Shown: piece after piece, positions 23,400 to 32,200 of the stretch
Layout: the number at the start of each line of letters is the position of its first letter
How positions within the stretch are numbered: the stretch's first letter is position 1
Source: Verrucomicrobiia bacterium Tous-C4TDCM
GTDB taxonomy: Bacteria > Verrucomicrobiota > Verrucomicrobiia > Verrucomicrobiales > Akkermansiaceae
Direction: 5' to 3'
Assembly: GCA_002304315.1 (NCBI GenBank)
Contig: NEUO01000021.1
Span: 1-35,989 of the forward strand
Length of the DNA: 35,989 nt
The notes under the pieces: generated by a model
What the model saw: the letters and a program-made list of their open reading frames with translations, nothing else
Databases searched by the model: none
What the model was told of the DNA's origin: nothing
Position numbers and translations under genes: made by a program

Positions 23400-24356
23400 T
23401 CAGCGCTCCGGCGTCCGCAATAAGGGATCGTCCGGAGCCGCCGTGGCCAGTTTGGCGCGGGCGGCGACATACTGGGCTCGGAATTTCTCGCTGAGGGACT
23501 CCATCCGCTTCACCTTGTCCGCCCACGTCTCCAGGCTTCCTGGCACGGAGCGGGTCCGGCTGTTCCGGGCCTCGGCTTGGGCGCGAGAAAGTTCACCCTC
23601 CGCCTTTTGGAGATAGCGCAAGGACTCGCTGACGTCGCGCCGGAGACCGGCGAGCTTTTTCTCGGCGTCTTCCTTGGCGAGGTCCTCAGGGGACTCCTCG
23701 TTTTCGGGCTGCCTCCCGGCCGGCGGAACCTCGGCCACCTCCGGGGCAGCGGCCTCAGCCGGAGCCTCTTTCACCTGCTCTTCCGGATGCCATTGGAAGC
23801 GTTCCTGCCACGACTCGTCGAGATCGTCGGGCCGCAGCCGCGAAATACCCTGCGAATGCTTGAACTCCACCCCGGCCGAGGTGACCCGGGTCACGGTGAC
23901 TTGGGAATAAGTGCGGCCACCGCGCGACCGCAGCTCGGAAAATTCTTCGCCGACCGCCGCCAACCGCACCTGCTTGCGGTACTGATCGCGATACCCGCGG
24001 AACGCATCGTCCGCGGCGAGCAGTCCGGTCTCCAGATCCTTGAGTCGTTGCCGAAGGTCTGCCAGACGGCGGCCGCTCTCCCGGGCACGGTCCGCCGCCG
24101 CCCGCAATTCGTCAGGCTGCATCTCCAGGGGCTGGACCTTCTTTTTCCAGAGCTCCTCCGATGCCTCCACCCGCACCTCCAGCTTCGCGATCTGCCCCTT
24201 GCCCTCACTCACGCTTTCTTCCAGCGAGGCCTTGCCACTGGAGAATTTGAAGCGCTTGTCAGCGAGCAGAGAAAACAAGATGCCCGCAAAGACGAGGATA
24301 ATGATGCCAACCAGGAAACCCACGGTTCCCGACTGCTCGTTGGAGTCTCCAATCAT
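23400..24356 (-). CDS. membrane-anchored coiled-coil protein with GRTY module (last gene of operon)
   Basis: A 318-residue protein with one transmembrane helix (about 11-31, TVGFLVGIIILVFAGILFSL), a long charged coiled coil (40-130), and the module GRTYSQVTVTRVTSAGVEF to ERFQWHPEE (about 147-191). A Pro/Glu linker and a second coiled coil (RYLQKAEGELSRAQAEARNS) follow. The module GRTYxxVxVxxVxxxGIxxxH..G is a short beta-sheet-like unit seen in all three large proteins of this operon. The sequence before the module, GYRDQYR ... AAVGEEF, matches the upstream paralogue closely, so the two arose by duplication. Its ATG overlaps the upstream stop by one base (TGATG). Function unknown; probably an envelope or scaffold role. 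Confidence 0.78.
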   Translation of the reverse strand: MIGDSNEQSGTVGFLVGIIILVFAGILFSLLADKRFKFSSGKASLEESVSEGKGQIAKLEVRVEASEELWKKKVQPLEMQPDELRAAADRARESGRRLADLRQRLKDLETGLLAADDAFRGYRDQYRKQVRLAAVGEEFSELRSRGGRTYSQVTVTRVTSAGVEFKHSQGISRLRPDDLDESWQERFQWHPEEQVKEAPAEAAAPEVAEVPPAGRQPENEESPEDLAKEDAEKKLAGLRRDVSESLRYLQKAEGELSRAQAEARNSRTRSVPGSLETWADKVKRMESLSEKFRAQYVAARAKLATAAPDDPLLRTPER

Positions 24357-25387
24357 CAGGGGGTGGGAGCCTCGGATTTCTTGGCTTCCTGCTCTTTCTT
24401 GATCTTCGCGATCTCGGCTTTGATCGCCTCCACTTCCCGCTTCAAAAGGGTGATGTCACGGTTTGCCTCGCGCACCTTGCGCTCGTTCGCCGGAATCGAA
24501 TCAAGGCTTGCCTTGGCAGCACGCTCCTGTCTCCGGAGTTCCTCCCTCATTTGCGGCGCCTTGCTGACTCCACTTCTCTTGGATTCCTCGTTTGCCAATG
24601 TCATGCGCATGCGGTCCAGTGCCGCCTGGTTGCGCATCTCGTTCGCCTTCGCCGCCTGGATCGCCGCGTTCGATTTCTCGATTTGCGCTTCATGCCCCTG
24701 CACCTGTTCGAGCTTGCCGCGGGCCTTCTCGGCAAGGCTCGCGACGGCCACGTTGTTACCAAAAGTTTCGAGGCCGTCTTCCTCTTCCTCCTGAACGGAC
24801 TTTTTGATCTTCTCGTCGAACTGAAACCGATCCTGAAGTTCCTGCGGAAGCTCCGCGCTGTCGATCGACTTCGGGCCGGTCGTATCGGTAATTTGGATGC
24901 CGGTATGCTCGACCTTGCGAATCTTGACCTGCTGGTAGGTCCGCCCCGATGTGGTCGTGATATTGCCAAGATCCTCGCCGACCGCCGCCGCCCATTCGGA
25001 GGCACGGTAGTCGTCGCGGTACTTCGCCCAAGCCTCGTCGGCTGCCGCCACGGCAGCCTCGGCCTCGGCCTTGACCGCGGTCAATTCGGCCAGACGCTTT
25101 GCACCGTTTTCAGCCCGCAGCTTCAGGTCATCGGCTTCCTTTGCCACATCTTTGAACCGCTTGGCGTCCTCGATCCGGTCCTTGTAGTTGGCGATCTGGA
25201 TCTTGTGCGTCTCGATCAGCGTTCCTTGGTCGCGAATCACGGCCTGGATCGTTTTCTGGCCGCCTTGCAGCCCCTCATCGAAGACGAACATGTAGAGCGT
25301 GCCAAAGCCCACGAGGACGAACATGGCAAGCAAGGTGCCGATGACTCCGGGTCCTCGGCTGCTAGTGAGAAGGTCGGAAAATCCCAT
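24356..25387 (-). CDS. membrane-anchored coiled-coil protein with GRTY module (third gene of operon)
   Basis: A 343-residue protein. The transmembrane helix lies at about 14-36 (GVIGTLLAMFVLVGFGTLYM). A coiled coil spans 45-130, the GRTYQQVKIRKVEHTGIQI module spans 148-192 (ending ELPQELQDRFQFDEK), and a second, Glu/Ala/Lys-rich coiled coil covers 200-340. The pre-module motif AKYRDDYR ... AAVGEDL is shared with the downstream paralogue. It resembles a short-linker membrane protein that could form rods or bundles. It is preceded by 29 bases from the lipoprotein gene, so it belongs to the same transcript. No catalytic residue was recognised. Confidence 0.78.
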   Translation of the reverse strand: MGFSDLLTSSRGPGVIGTLLAMFVLVGFGTLYMFVFDEGLQGGQKTIQAVIRDQGTLIETHKIQIANYKDRIEDAKRFKDVAKEADDLKLRAENGAKRLAELTAVKAEAEAAVAAADEAWAKYRDDYRASEWAAAVGEDLGNITTTSGRTYQQVKIRKVEHTGIQITDTTGPKSIDSAELPQELQDRFQFDEKIKKSVQEEEEDGLETFGNNVAVASLAEKARGKLEQVQGHEAQIEKSNAAIQAAKANEMRNQAALDRMRMTLANEESKRSGVSKAPQMREELRRQERAAKASLDSIPANERKVREANRDITLLKREVEAIKAEIAKIKKEQEAKKSEAPTP

Positions 25388-25416
25388 GATGATGATAATT
25401 CGGGGGAGTAGGAAAA

Positions 25417-25752
25417 TCAGCGGACGACATACTTGCGGCGATAGGCTTCATGCTGCTTCTCGAGGTCCGCCTTCTGCCGCTCCAGCGACTCGATCTCGGC
25501 CTCGAGGCCAGCCACATCCGCCCGGTTGGTCTCGGCATCCTGCTTCAACTGCGCCACTTCAGAGCTACGATCCTTCGGCACCTGTTCCAACTTCTCGTCC
25601 AGGATGGCCAGCTCGCCTTCGAGCTTGCTGATTTCCACTTTCTGCTCTTCCCGCTGCCTCACCAGCACGGGATCGTCACTGCAGGAGCTGAAGGCGAGGC
25701 AAAGCATCAAAGCGCCCGCGGGGCGCAACAAACGGACCGGGTCGGGAGTCAT
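25417..25752 (-). CDS. small coiled-coil lipoprotein
   Basis: A 111-residue protein with a lipoprotein-type signal (PAGALMLCLAFSSC, Cys24, a slightly unusual lipobox with Phe at -3), then a single coiled coil of heptad-like KISKLEGELAILDEKLEQV, ending in RRKYVVR. The ATG at 25750-25752 overlaps the stop of the upstream gene by four bases (ATGA). An in-frame upstream start exists but would push the signal inward. It lacks the GRTY module of its neighbours. Predicted to be anchored in the inner or outer membrane and to pair with the other coiled-coil proteins; this is inference from context. Confidence 0.72.
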   Translation of the reverse strand: MTPDPVRLLRPAGALMLCLAFSSCSDDPVLVRQREEQKVEISKLEGELAILDEKLEQVPKDRSSEVAQLKQDAETNRADVAGLEAEIESLERQKADLEKQHEAYRRKYVVR

Positions 25753-26690
25753 GGGAAGGTAAAGGAATTGATAGGCCGCCGGGTGACCACCGGGGAAGAG
25801 GGGCAACGGCTGGCGCTCGGGGCGTAGCCAATACCGCTGATGTTCGGGGAGGAACGAACGGAGTAGGGCGACGGTGTGCCATACGTGTAGCCCGGCCGGC
25901 AGTAAGAGTAGCGGCTGCGGGAGTAGGAATAGGGATACCAGGTCGTGTAGCGTTCGCGTCCCATTTCGCGCGGTTTGTCCCGAAGGCGGGTGTTTGCCGC
26001 CGCCACCGAGGCGACGACCGGCTGTGGCCTCAGCCGCGCGGCCTCGGCTGCCAGCAGCTCCGCTTCCCTCGACTTTTCCCGGTCGTTCGAAACGGCCACC
26101 CGCTCGTCCACCCAGCTTTCATAAGCTTGGGCGACCGCGTTTTCTTGCTGCAGAGCCTCCCCGGAAATCCCGGGATCTATGCCGAACATGCCTTGCTGCG
26201 TGGAGGTCAACTCCGCCGCCGCCAGTCGCGCGCTGCCGGTCGCGTGGCGGAACTCGATCCCTACCTCGGTCACCCGGGTGATCACAACTTCCGTGAAAGT
26301 CCGTCCGCGTGCTCCCGCCAACTGGTCATAGGTTCGCCCGACCGACTGCGAGCGAAGAGCCTGAAGCATTTCCAAGCGCTCACGCTCGACTTGCGAGGTC
26401 CGCTCCACCAACTCGCTTTTCAACATTCCGGCCTTTTCCTTGAGCCAGGCGCGCAGTGCGACTTCCTGATCCAGCTCGGCACTTCGCTCGGCCCATTCGC
26501 CATCGCGGTTTTCCACCTTGGCCAGGCGAAGGTTCATCAACTCCACCTGATGCGCCAGCTTGACCCGCTCGGCCTCAAGCCGGAGCCACTCCGGATCCAT
26601 CCGGGCCTCGGATTTGTCCCGGCATGCGGGCAATGCCAGCGCCGCCAGCATCGGCACAACTAACCAACCCGGACAAGTTGTTGTTTTCAT
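25749..26690 (-). CDS. coiled-coil lipoprotein with GRTY module (first gene of operon)
   Basis: A 313-residue protein with a lipoprotein signal (WLVVPMLAALALPAC, Cys23) and a long charged coiled coil at about 30-115. The module GRTFTEVVITRVTEVGIEFR to MFGIDP (127-172) follows, then another helical region (EAELLAAEAARLRPQPVVAS) and a Tyr/Ser/Arg-rich tail (YPYSYSRSRYSYCRPGYTYG), which is aromatic and low in complexity like surface or adhesive tails. It is the first gene of a four-gene minus-strand operon. The ATG at 26688-26690 is chosen because it opens the signal peptide. The divergent dehydrogenase gene lies 185 bases away. Function unknown. Confidence 0.75.
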   Translation of the reverse strand: MKTTTCPGWLVVPMLAALALPACRDKSEARMDPEWLRLEAERVKLAHQVELMNLRLAKVENRDGEWAERSAELDQEVALRAWLKEKAGMLKSELVERTSQVERERLEMLQALRSQSVGRTYDQLAGARGRTFTEVVITRVTEVGIEFRHATGSARLAAAELTSTQQGMFGIDPGISGEALQQENAVAQAYESWVDERVAVSNDREKSREAELLAAEAARLRPQPVVASVAAANTRLRDKPREMGRERYTTWYPYSYSRSRYSYCRPGYTYGTPSPYSVRSSPNISGIGYAPSASRCPSSPVVTRRPINSFTFP

Positions 26691-26875
26691 GGAACTCACA
26701 GCAACAAGAGCGGCGGCGAAATGCAAGGCGATTCCTTTGCTGTGGCGAAAGTGTCTGATACCTGCCAAACACCGCCCCGCCGGTCTGGCCCGACAAGCCC
26801 GAGAGGTTGCCCATGCAATGCCCGACTTCGGACTTGTATGACAGATTAAAACCCTCCAAAACCCGCCCGCCCGCC
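26691..26875. other. divergent promoter gap with a GTGTCTGATACCT word
   Basis: 185 bases separate the coiled-coil operon and the dehydrogenase gene, so both promoters should lie here. GTGTCTGATACCT at 26751-26763, followed by GCCAAACACC, resembles GTGTTTGATACCT at 14671 and is close to palindromic words that accompany REP-associated transposases. An A/T-rich patch (TGTATGACAGATTAAAACC, 26835-26853) may hold the plus-strand -10. Confidence 0.35.
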
Positions 26876-27853
26876 ATGTCTACCCGCGTTCTCCTCACCA
26901 CCTGTAGCTTCCAGGACACTCCCGGACCCCACCACGCCCAGCTCGAAAGCCAGGGCTTCGAAGTCGTCCGCGAACGAGGCCCGCTCAGCGAAACCCGGAT
27001 GCTGGAGCTGGCCGGCGAATTCGACGCCTTCCTCTGCGGCGACGACCAGATCACCCGCGCGGTCCTCGAGAAAAGCCTCCCGCGCCTGAAGGTCATCTCG
27101 AAATACGGCATCGGCCTCGACAAGATCGACGTCGCCACCACCAAGGAACTCGGCATTCCCGTCCTCTTCACACCCGGCGTCAACCACACCACGGTTGCCG
27201 AGCATACCTTCTGCCTGCTCCTCGCGATGCAGAAAAACCTGGTCGAAACGGTCAACGCGACCCGCCAGGGCAAGTGGCTGCGGATCACCGGCCACGAGCT
27301 GTGGCGAAAGCGCATCGGCCTGGTCGGCATGGGCCGGATCGGCCAGGAAATGGCCCGCCGCGCCCACGGCTTCGACATGGAGATCCACGGCTTCGGCAAC
27401 TTCTGGCCGGACGACATCGCCGCCCAATACGGACTGATCCGCCACGATACCGTCGAGTCGCTCTTCGCCGCCGTCGACATCGTCAGCCCGCACACCAAAC
27501 TCAACGCCACGACTCATCATCTCATCAACCGCGAGCGCCTCGCCCTGATGCCCGAGGGCTCCTACGTCGTAAACACCGGCCGCGGGGAACTCGCCGACTC
27601 CGCCGCCATCCTTGAGGCCCTCGATTCCGGCCGCCTCGCCGGCTACGGGACCGACGTGATGGAAGAAGAACCCCCGCCGGCCGACCACCCGCTGCTCCAG
27701 CACCCGAAGGTCATCGTCACCGCCCACATCGGCTCCCGCACCTTTGAAAGCGTCCCGCGCCAGGCCAAGAAGTCCCTCGACAACCTCCTCAACTTCCTCA
27801 ACGGCACCCGCCCCATCGCCTGCGCCAACGGCGTGATCCCCTCCGACGAGTAA
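26876..27853 (+). CDS. D-isomer 2-hydroxyacid dehydrogenase (SerA-like branch)
   Basis: A 325-residue NAD-dependent cytoplasmic dehydrogenase. The nucleotide-binding motif is GLVGMGRIGQEMARR (149-162). Catalytic Arg236 lies in NTGRGEL, Glu lies in TDVMEEEPP (near 264), and His284 is in TAHIGSRT, giving the classic Arg-Glu-His set. The N-terminal substrate-domain segment KVISKYGIGLDKIDVATTKE is family-typical. Length fits glyoxylate/phosphoglycerate-type dehydrogenases without ACT domain. The specific substrate is unclear. It is followed after 49 bases by a PfkB kinase that looks like 2-keto-3-deoxygluconate kinase, so both may act in sugar-acid catabolism. ATG preceded by C-rich, not G-rich, leader. 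Confidence 0.88.
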   Translation: MSTRVLLTTCSFQDTPGPHHAQLESQGFEVVRERGPLSETRMLELAGEFDAFLCGDDQITRAVLEKSLPRLKVISKYGIGLDKIDVATTKELGIPVLFTPGVNHTTVAEHTFCLLLAMQKNLVETVNATRQGKWLRITGHELWRKRIGLVGMGRIGQEMARRAHGFDMEIHGFGNFWPDDIAAQYGLIRHDTVESLFAAVDIVSPHTKLNATTHHLINRERLALMPEGSYVVNTGRGELADSAAILEALDSGRLAGYGTDVMEEEPPPADHPLLQHPKVIVTAHIGSRTFESVPRQAKKSLDNLLNFLNGTRPIACANGVIPSDE

Positions 27854-27902
27854 TCCCCCCTCAATTACCCCAATCTCTTAATATCTTAATCTCCCAATCC
27901 CC

Positions 27903-29000
27903 ATGTCCCTAACATTACGCACCCCCGCTTCCTGCCAGTTCGACATCATCTCGCTGGGTGAAATCATGCTCCGCCTCGATCCCGGCGACGGCCGGGTCCG
28001 CACCACGCGCCAGTTCACGGCGTGGGAAGGCGGCGGCGAATACAACGTCGCCCGCGGCCTCCGCCGCTGCTTCGGCAAGCGCGCCGCGGTGGTCACCGCT
28101 TTTGCCGAGAACGATGTCGGCCGCTTGATCGAGGACTTCATCCTGCAAGGCGGCGTCGATACCCGCTTCGTCCAGTGGAAGCCCTTCGACGGCATCGGCC
28201 GCAACATCCGCAACGGCCTCAATTTCACCGAGCGCGGCTTCGGCATCCGCGGCGCGAAAGGCACCCCCGACCGCGGCCTCACCGCCGCCAGCCAGATGAA
28301 GCCCGGCGATGTCGATTGGGACGATGTCTTCGGCAAGCACGGCGCGCGCTGGTTCCACACCGGCGGCATCTTCGCCGCGCTGTCGGAAACCACCGCCGAA
28401 CTCACCATCGAGGCCTGCAAGAAGGCCAAGGAATACGGCACCATCGTCGCCTACGACCTCAACTACCGCCCCTCCCTCTGGAAGTCGATCGGCGGCCAGG
28501 CCAAGGCCCAGGAAGTCAACCGCGAGATCGCGAAGTATGTCGATGTCATGATCGGCAACGAAGAAGACTTCACCGCCTCCCTCGGCTTCGAAGTCGCCGG
28601 CGTCAGCGAGCACATCACCGGGATCGAAGTTGATAACTTCAAGAACATGATCGAGCGCGCGGTGCGGGACTTCCCGAACTTCCAGGTCGTCGCCACCACC
28701 CTGCGCGACGTCCACAGCGCGACCATCAACGACTGGGGCGCGATCTGCTGGCACGCCGGTGAGTTCCACGAAGCGACCCACCGGCCTAAGCTCGAGATCT
28801 ACGACCGCGTCGGCGGCGGTGATTCCTTCGCCTCCGGCCTCGCCTACGGCTTCATGGAATTCAACGACGCCAAGATGGCGGTCGAATATGGTGCCGCCCA
28901 CGGTGCGCTGGCGATGACCACCCCCGGCGACACCACCATGGCCACGGTCGATGAGGTGAAGAAGCTCGTCGGCGGCGGGTCCGCGCGGGTGGACCGGTGA
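27903..29000 (+). CDS. PfkB-family carbohydrate kinase (KDG kinase-like)
   Basis: A 365-residue ATP-dependent sugar kinase. N-terminal ISLGEIMLRLDPGDGRVR is typical of 2-keto-3-deoxygluconate and related kinases. GGGEYNVARGLRRCFGKRAA is the substrate-side signature, and DRVGGGDSFASG (301-312) with the catalytic base Asp307 is PfkB signature 2. The middle YDLNYRPSLW and IGNEEDF are family motifs. The protein is a little longer than usual (about 310-340). It probably phosphorylates a keto-sugar acid, as suggested by the neighbour dehydrogenase, but substrate is not proven. The gene is preceded by an A/T-rich leader (AATCTCTTAATATCTTAATC). Confidence 0.88.
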   Translation: MSLTLRTPASCQFDIISLGEIMLRLDPGDGRVRTTRQFTAWEGGGEYNVARGLRRCFGKRAAVVTAFAENDVGRLIEDFILQGGVDTRFVQWKPFDGIGRNIRNGLNFTERGFGIRGAKGTPDRGLTAASQMKPGDVDWDDVFGKHGARWFHTGGIFAALSETTAELTIEACKKAKEYGTIVAYDLNYRPSLWKSIGGQAKAQEVNREIAKYVDVMIGNEEDFTASLGFEVAGVSEHITGIEVDNFKNMIERAVRDFPNFQVVATTLRDVHSATINDWGAICWHAGEFHEATHRPKLEIYDRVGGGDSFASGLAYGFMEFNDAKMAVEYGAAHGALAMTTPGDTTMATVDEVKKLVGGGSARVDR

Positions 29001-29014
29001 GTGAGTACTGCTTT

Positions 29015-29168
29015 GATCGGAGTGTCGCCGACGTGATCGGAGTGTCGCCTTGAAGGCGGCATAACGATGGTCGGGCGGCATCCTGCCGCTCGACCCCGCC
29101 CATGCACAGACAGGCGGGAAAATGCCGCCGGTCCGCTGCCATGTCGCCTTCAAGGCGACACTCCAATC
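29015..29168. repeat. 134-bp element with 28-bp terminal inverted repeats (plus a half copy)
   Basis: The left end at 29035-29062 and right end at 29141-29168 are inverted copies with two mismatches in 28 bases, starting with GATCGGAGTGTCGCCTTG or GATTGGAGTGTCGCCTTG. Each end is itself part-palindromic (CGCCTTGAAGGCG). The middle contains further inverted words (GGCGGCATCCTGCCG, GGCGGG/CCCGCC). An additional half copy sits at 29015-29029. It codes for nothing. It has the form of a REP-pair (BIME) or MITE-like mobile repeat. Confidence 0.8.
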
Positions 29169-29243
29169 CATCGCGACGCGCCAATCGGACGCTCCATTCC
29201 GCTTGCCGGATCGCTCCCCCCTGCTGCTAGAGTCCGCGCCCGC

Positions 29244-32200
29244 ATGGATCAATTCCTCACCATCACGGTCGCCTTGATCGCCGTGTTCGCCGCCGCCACC
29301 CTCGCCTGGCGCGCGGGCCGGTCGAGCGTGGCCGTGAAAGAAGCCCCCGCGCCGCCGGTGGCGGAAGAGGAGACCAAGACCGATCCCGCGGAAGAAGCGC
29401 CCGAAGCCCCCAAGGCCAAGTCTTTCCACGAGCTCGCGTGCGATCTCGACGACGCCTGGAGCAAGTCCCCCACCCTCGATGCCTTCCGCGCATCCGACGC
29501 CTTGAAAACCGCCGTGGAAAGCACCGCCGCTTTCCCGGAGTCCGACCTGCTCGGCTACGCCCGCCGCGGCAGTGGGACGGTGGCCCTCCTCGCGCTGGAA
29601 CTCCTCGCCCGGCGGGAAGAACGCGATCACCCGGCCTTCGAGCAGGTCCTCACCGCGCGCATCGACTCCGAAGACGGCACCGAGCGCGAGCATGCCTTCG
29701 AGCTACTCCACCACGCTGCCCGCGGGCCGGTGGTTCCGGTCGTGATGAAGGTCCTCCACTCGAACCTGTGGAAATGGGACGACGCCGAGGAAGCCACCCA
29801 TTTCGGCCGCTTCCTCACCCTGCGCCGCGATGCCGGGGAAACACCCTCGTTCGGCACACCGATGCCGAAACTCGACTCCTCCGACAAGCGCAACCTCGAG
29901 GACATCTTCCGCCGCCTGCCCGACGACCTCGTCCAGCCGCTGCGCGATGAAATGAAGGCCGTCGCCGCCGACCCGGCCGCCTCGAAAAAGTTCCTCGCCG
30001 GCTTCGCCCGCATCCTCGATCCGGTCGGCGACACGCTGGAAGACCGCAGCCCGCTCGTCGTCACGCCGGAACTCGCCAAAGCCGCCGAACGGCTCGAGGC
30101 GATGCTGCTCGGCGGCGAGAATTCCGCCATCCGCTGCCCCTTGCTGGTCGGCGAGGAAGGCTGCGGGAAATCCGCGCTGCTGCGGCTCGTGGCACGACGT
30201 TTGCAAGACGCCGGCTTCACCGTGTTCGAGGCATCCGGGCCGGACATCGTCTCGGGCCAATGTTATCTCGGCGATCTGGAAAAGCGCGTCCGCGGCATGC
30301 TGCGGATCTTGGAAAAGGAGAAGTTCGTCTGGCTCGTCCCCTCGATCGCCGAACTCATCCCCGCCGGCCGCACCCGCAACAGCGAGACCGGAGTCTTCGA
30401 TCTCGTCCTGCCTCGTTTGCTCGCCGGAAAGGTCCGCGTGATGGGCGAAATCCGGCCCGGCGTGCTCGACAAGATCGCCGCCGAAGCCCCGCGCCTGCCC
30501 TCCGCGATGACCCTGGTCCGCATCCAGCCGCCGGGCGAAGCGGAGACGCTCGAACTCGCCGGCACCTGGATCGAAAAACATCCCGGCCACCGCGGCGCGA
30601 CCTTGAAGGCGAATACGGCCCAGCTCGCCGAGGCCTCCAAGCTCGCCGCGCAGTTCTTCCCCGGCCCCGCGCTGCCGGGCCGCCTCTTCGGTCTGATCCG
30701 CGCCGCCTTGCACCGCGCCGCGGAGACCGGCGGCGGCGTCCGCGCACTGGACCGCGAGTTATTGTTAGAAAGCATCGCCGCCACCACCGGCATGCCGATC
30801 GAGATGCTCGACGACCGCCGCGCGCTCGATCTCGACCTGGTCCGCGAACTCTTTTCACGCACCGTCATGGGCCAACCGGAAGCGGTCGATGCCCTGGTCT
30901 CACGCCTCGCCATGATGAAGGCGGGCCTGACCGATCCCACCCGGCCGCAGGGCGTCTTCCTCTTCGCCGGACCCACCGGCACCGGCAAGACGGAGCTCGC
31001 GAAAACGTTGGCGGCCTATCTCTTCGGCGCGCCCGACCGGATGCTGCGGATCGACATGAGCGAACTGCAAAGCGGCAACCTCCCGCGCCTCACCGGCCCG
31101 CAGAACTCGCTCGCCAGCCAGATCCGCCAGCAGCCGTTTTCGGTCGTGCTGCTCGACGAGTTCGAGAAGGCTGACAGCACCACGTGGGACCTTTTCCTCC
31201 AGGTCTTCGACGACGGCCGCCTCACCGACACCACCGGCAACACCGGCGACTTCCGCCACGCCATCATCATCCTGACTTCCAACCTCGGGGCCAGGGTCGC
31301 GCAAGGCGTGCCGCTCGGCTTCGGCGCGGGCACCAGCGACGACTTCCGGCCGGACGAGATCGAAAAGGCGATCGCCCAGGTCTTCCGCCCGGAGTTCGTC
31401 AACCGCCTCGACCGCGTGCTGTGCTTCCGCCCGCTGTCGCGCGAAACGATGCGCGCCATCCTGTCCGCCCAGCTCCGCAAGGCGACCACCCGCCGCGGCC
31501 TGCGGCAGCGGCCGTGGTCGCTGGACTTCGACAGCAGCGCGACCGAGTTTTTGTTAGAGCAAGGCTTCTCCCCCACCCTCGGCGCGCGGCCGCTGCAACG
31601 GGCGATCGACCGGCATCTGTTAGGTCCGCTCGCGGAAGCCATCGTCCGCGGCGAGTTCGGCGACGGCGAGGACCTGGTCTTCCTCTATGAAAAAGACGGC
31701 CGCCTGCGCTGGGATCTCGCCTCCGCCAGCGCCGCGGAAGAAACGACGGCCCCGCCATCGGACGAGGAACTCCCCGCGCTCTCGCTCCGCCGCCTGGTGC
31801 TCGGGCCGGCCGGGACCCGCGAGGAAATCCATTCGCTGCAAACCCGCCTCGGCGACCTCGCCGGGCTGATCGAGCTCGATGCCTTCCACGAACGCCGCGC
31901 CGCGATCTTCGAAACGATGGCCGCCGACGGCTTCTGGACCGATCCCGGCCGCTTCGCCGTGCTGGAGGAGGCGGAATACATCGACCGCATCGAGTCCGCC
32001 GTCGCCGCCGCCCGGCAAACCCTGCACCGCCTCTCCTCGAATCCGCCCTCGCCGGCTCCACTGCGCGCGCTGATCTCGAAGATGGCGCTGCGCGTTCACT
32101 TGTTGGAACGCGCCTGGCCGGACGTCGCCGAGGGCAAGCGCTCCGCCGCATGGATCGCCCTGCGCCCGCTCGACGGCAGCCCGAAGTCCGCCGCGCTTGC

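Noticed and set aside
27915-29693. 592-residue minus-strand frame over the PfkB gene and the repeat element
   Set aside because: It runs through the inverted repeats and is antisense to recognisable kinase motifs.
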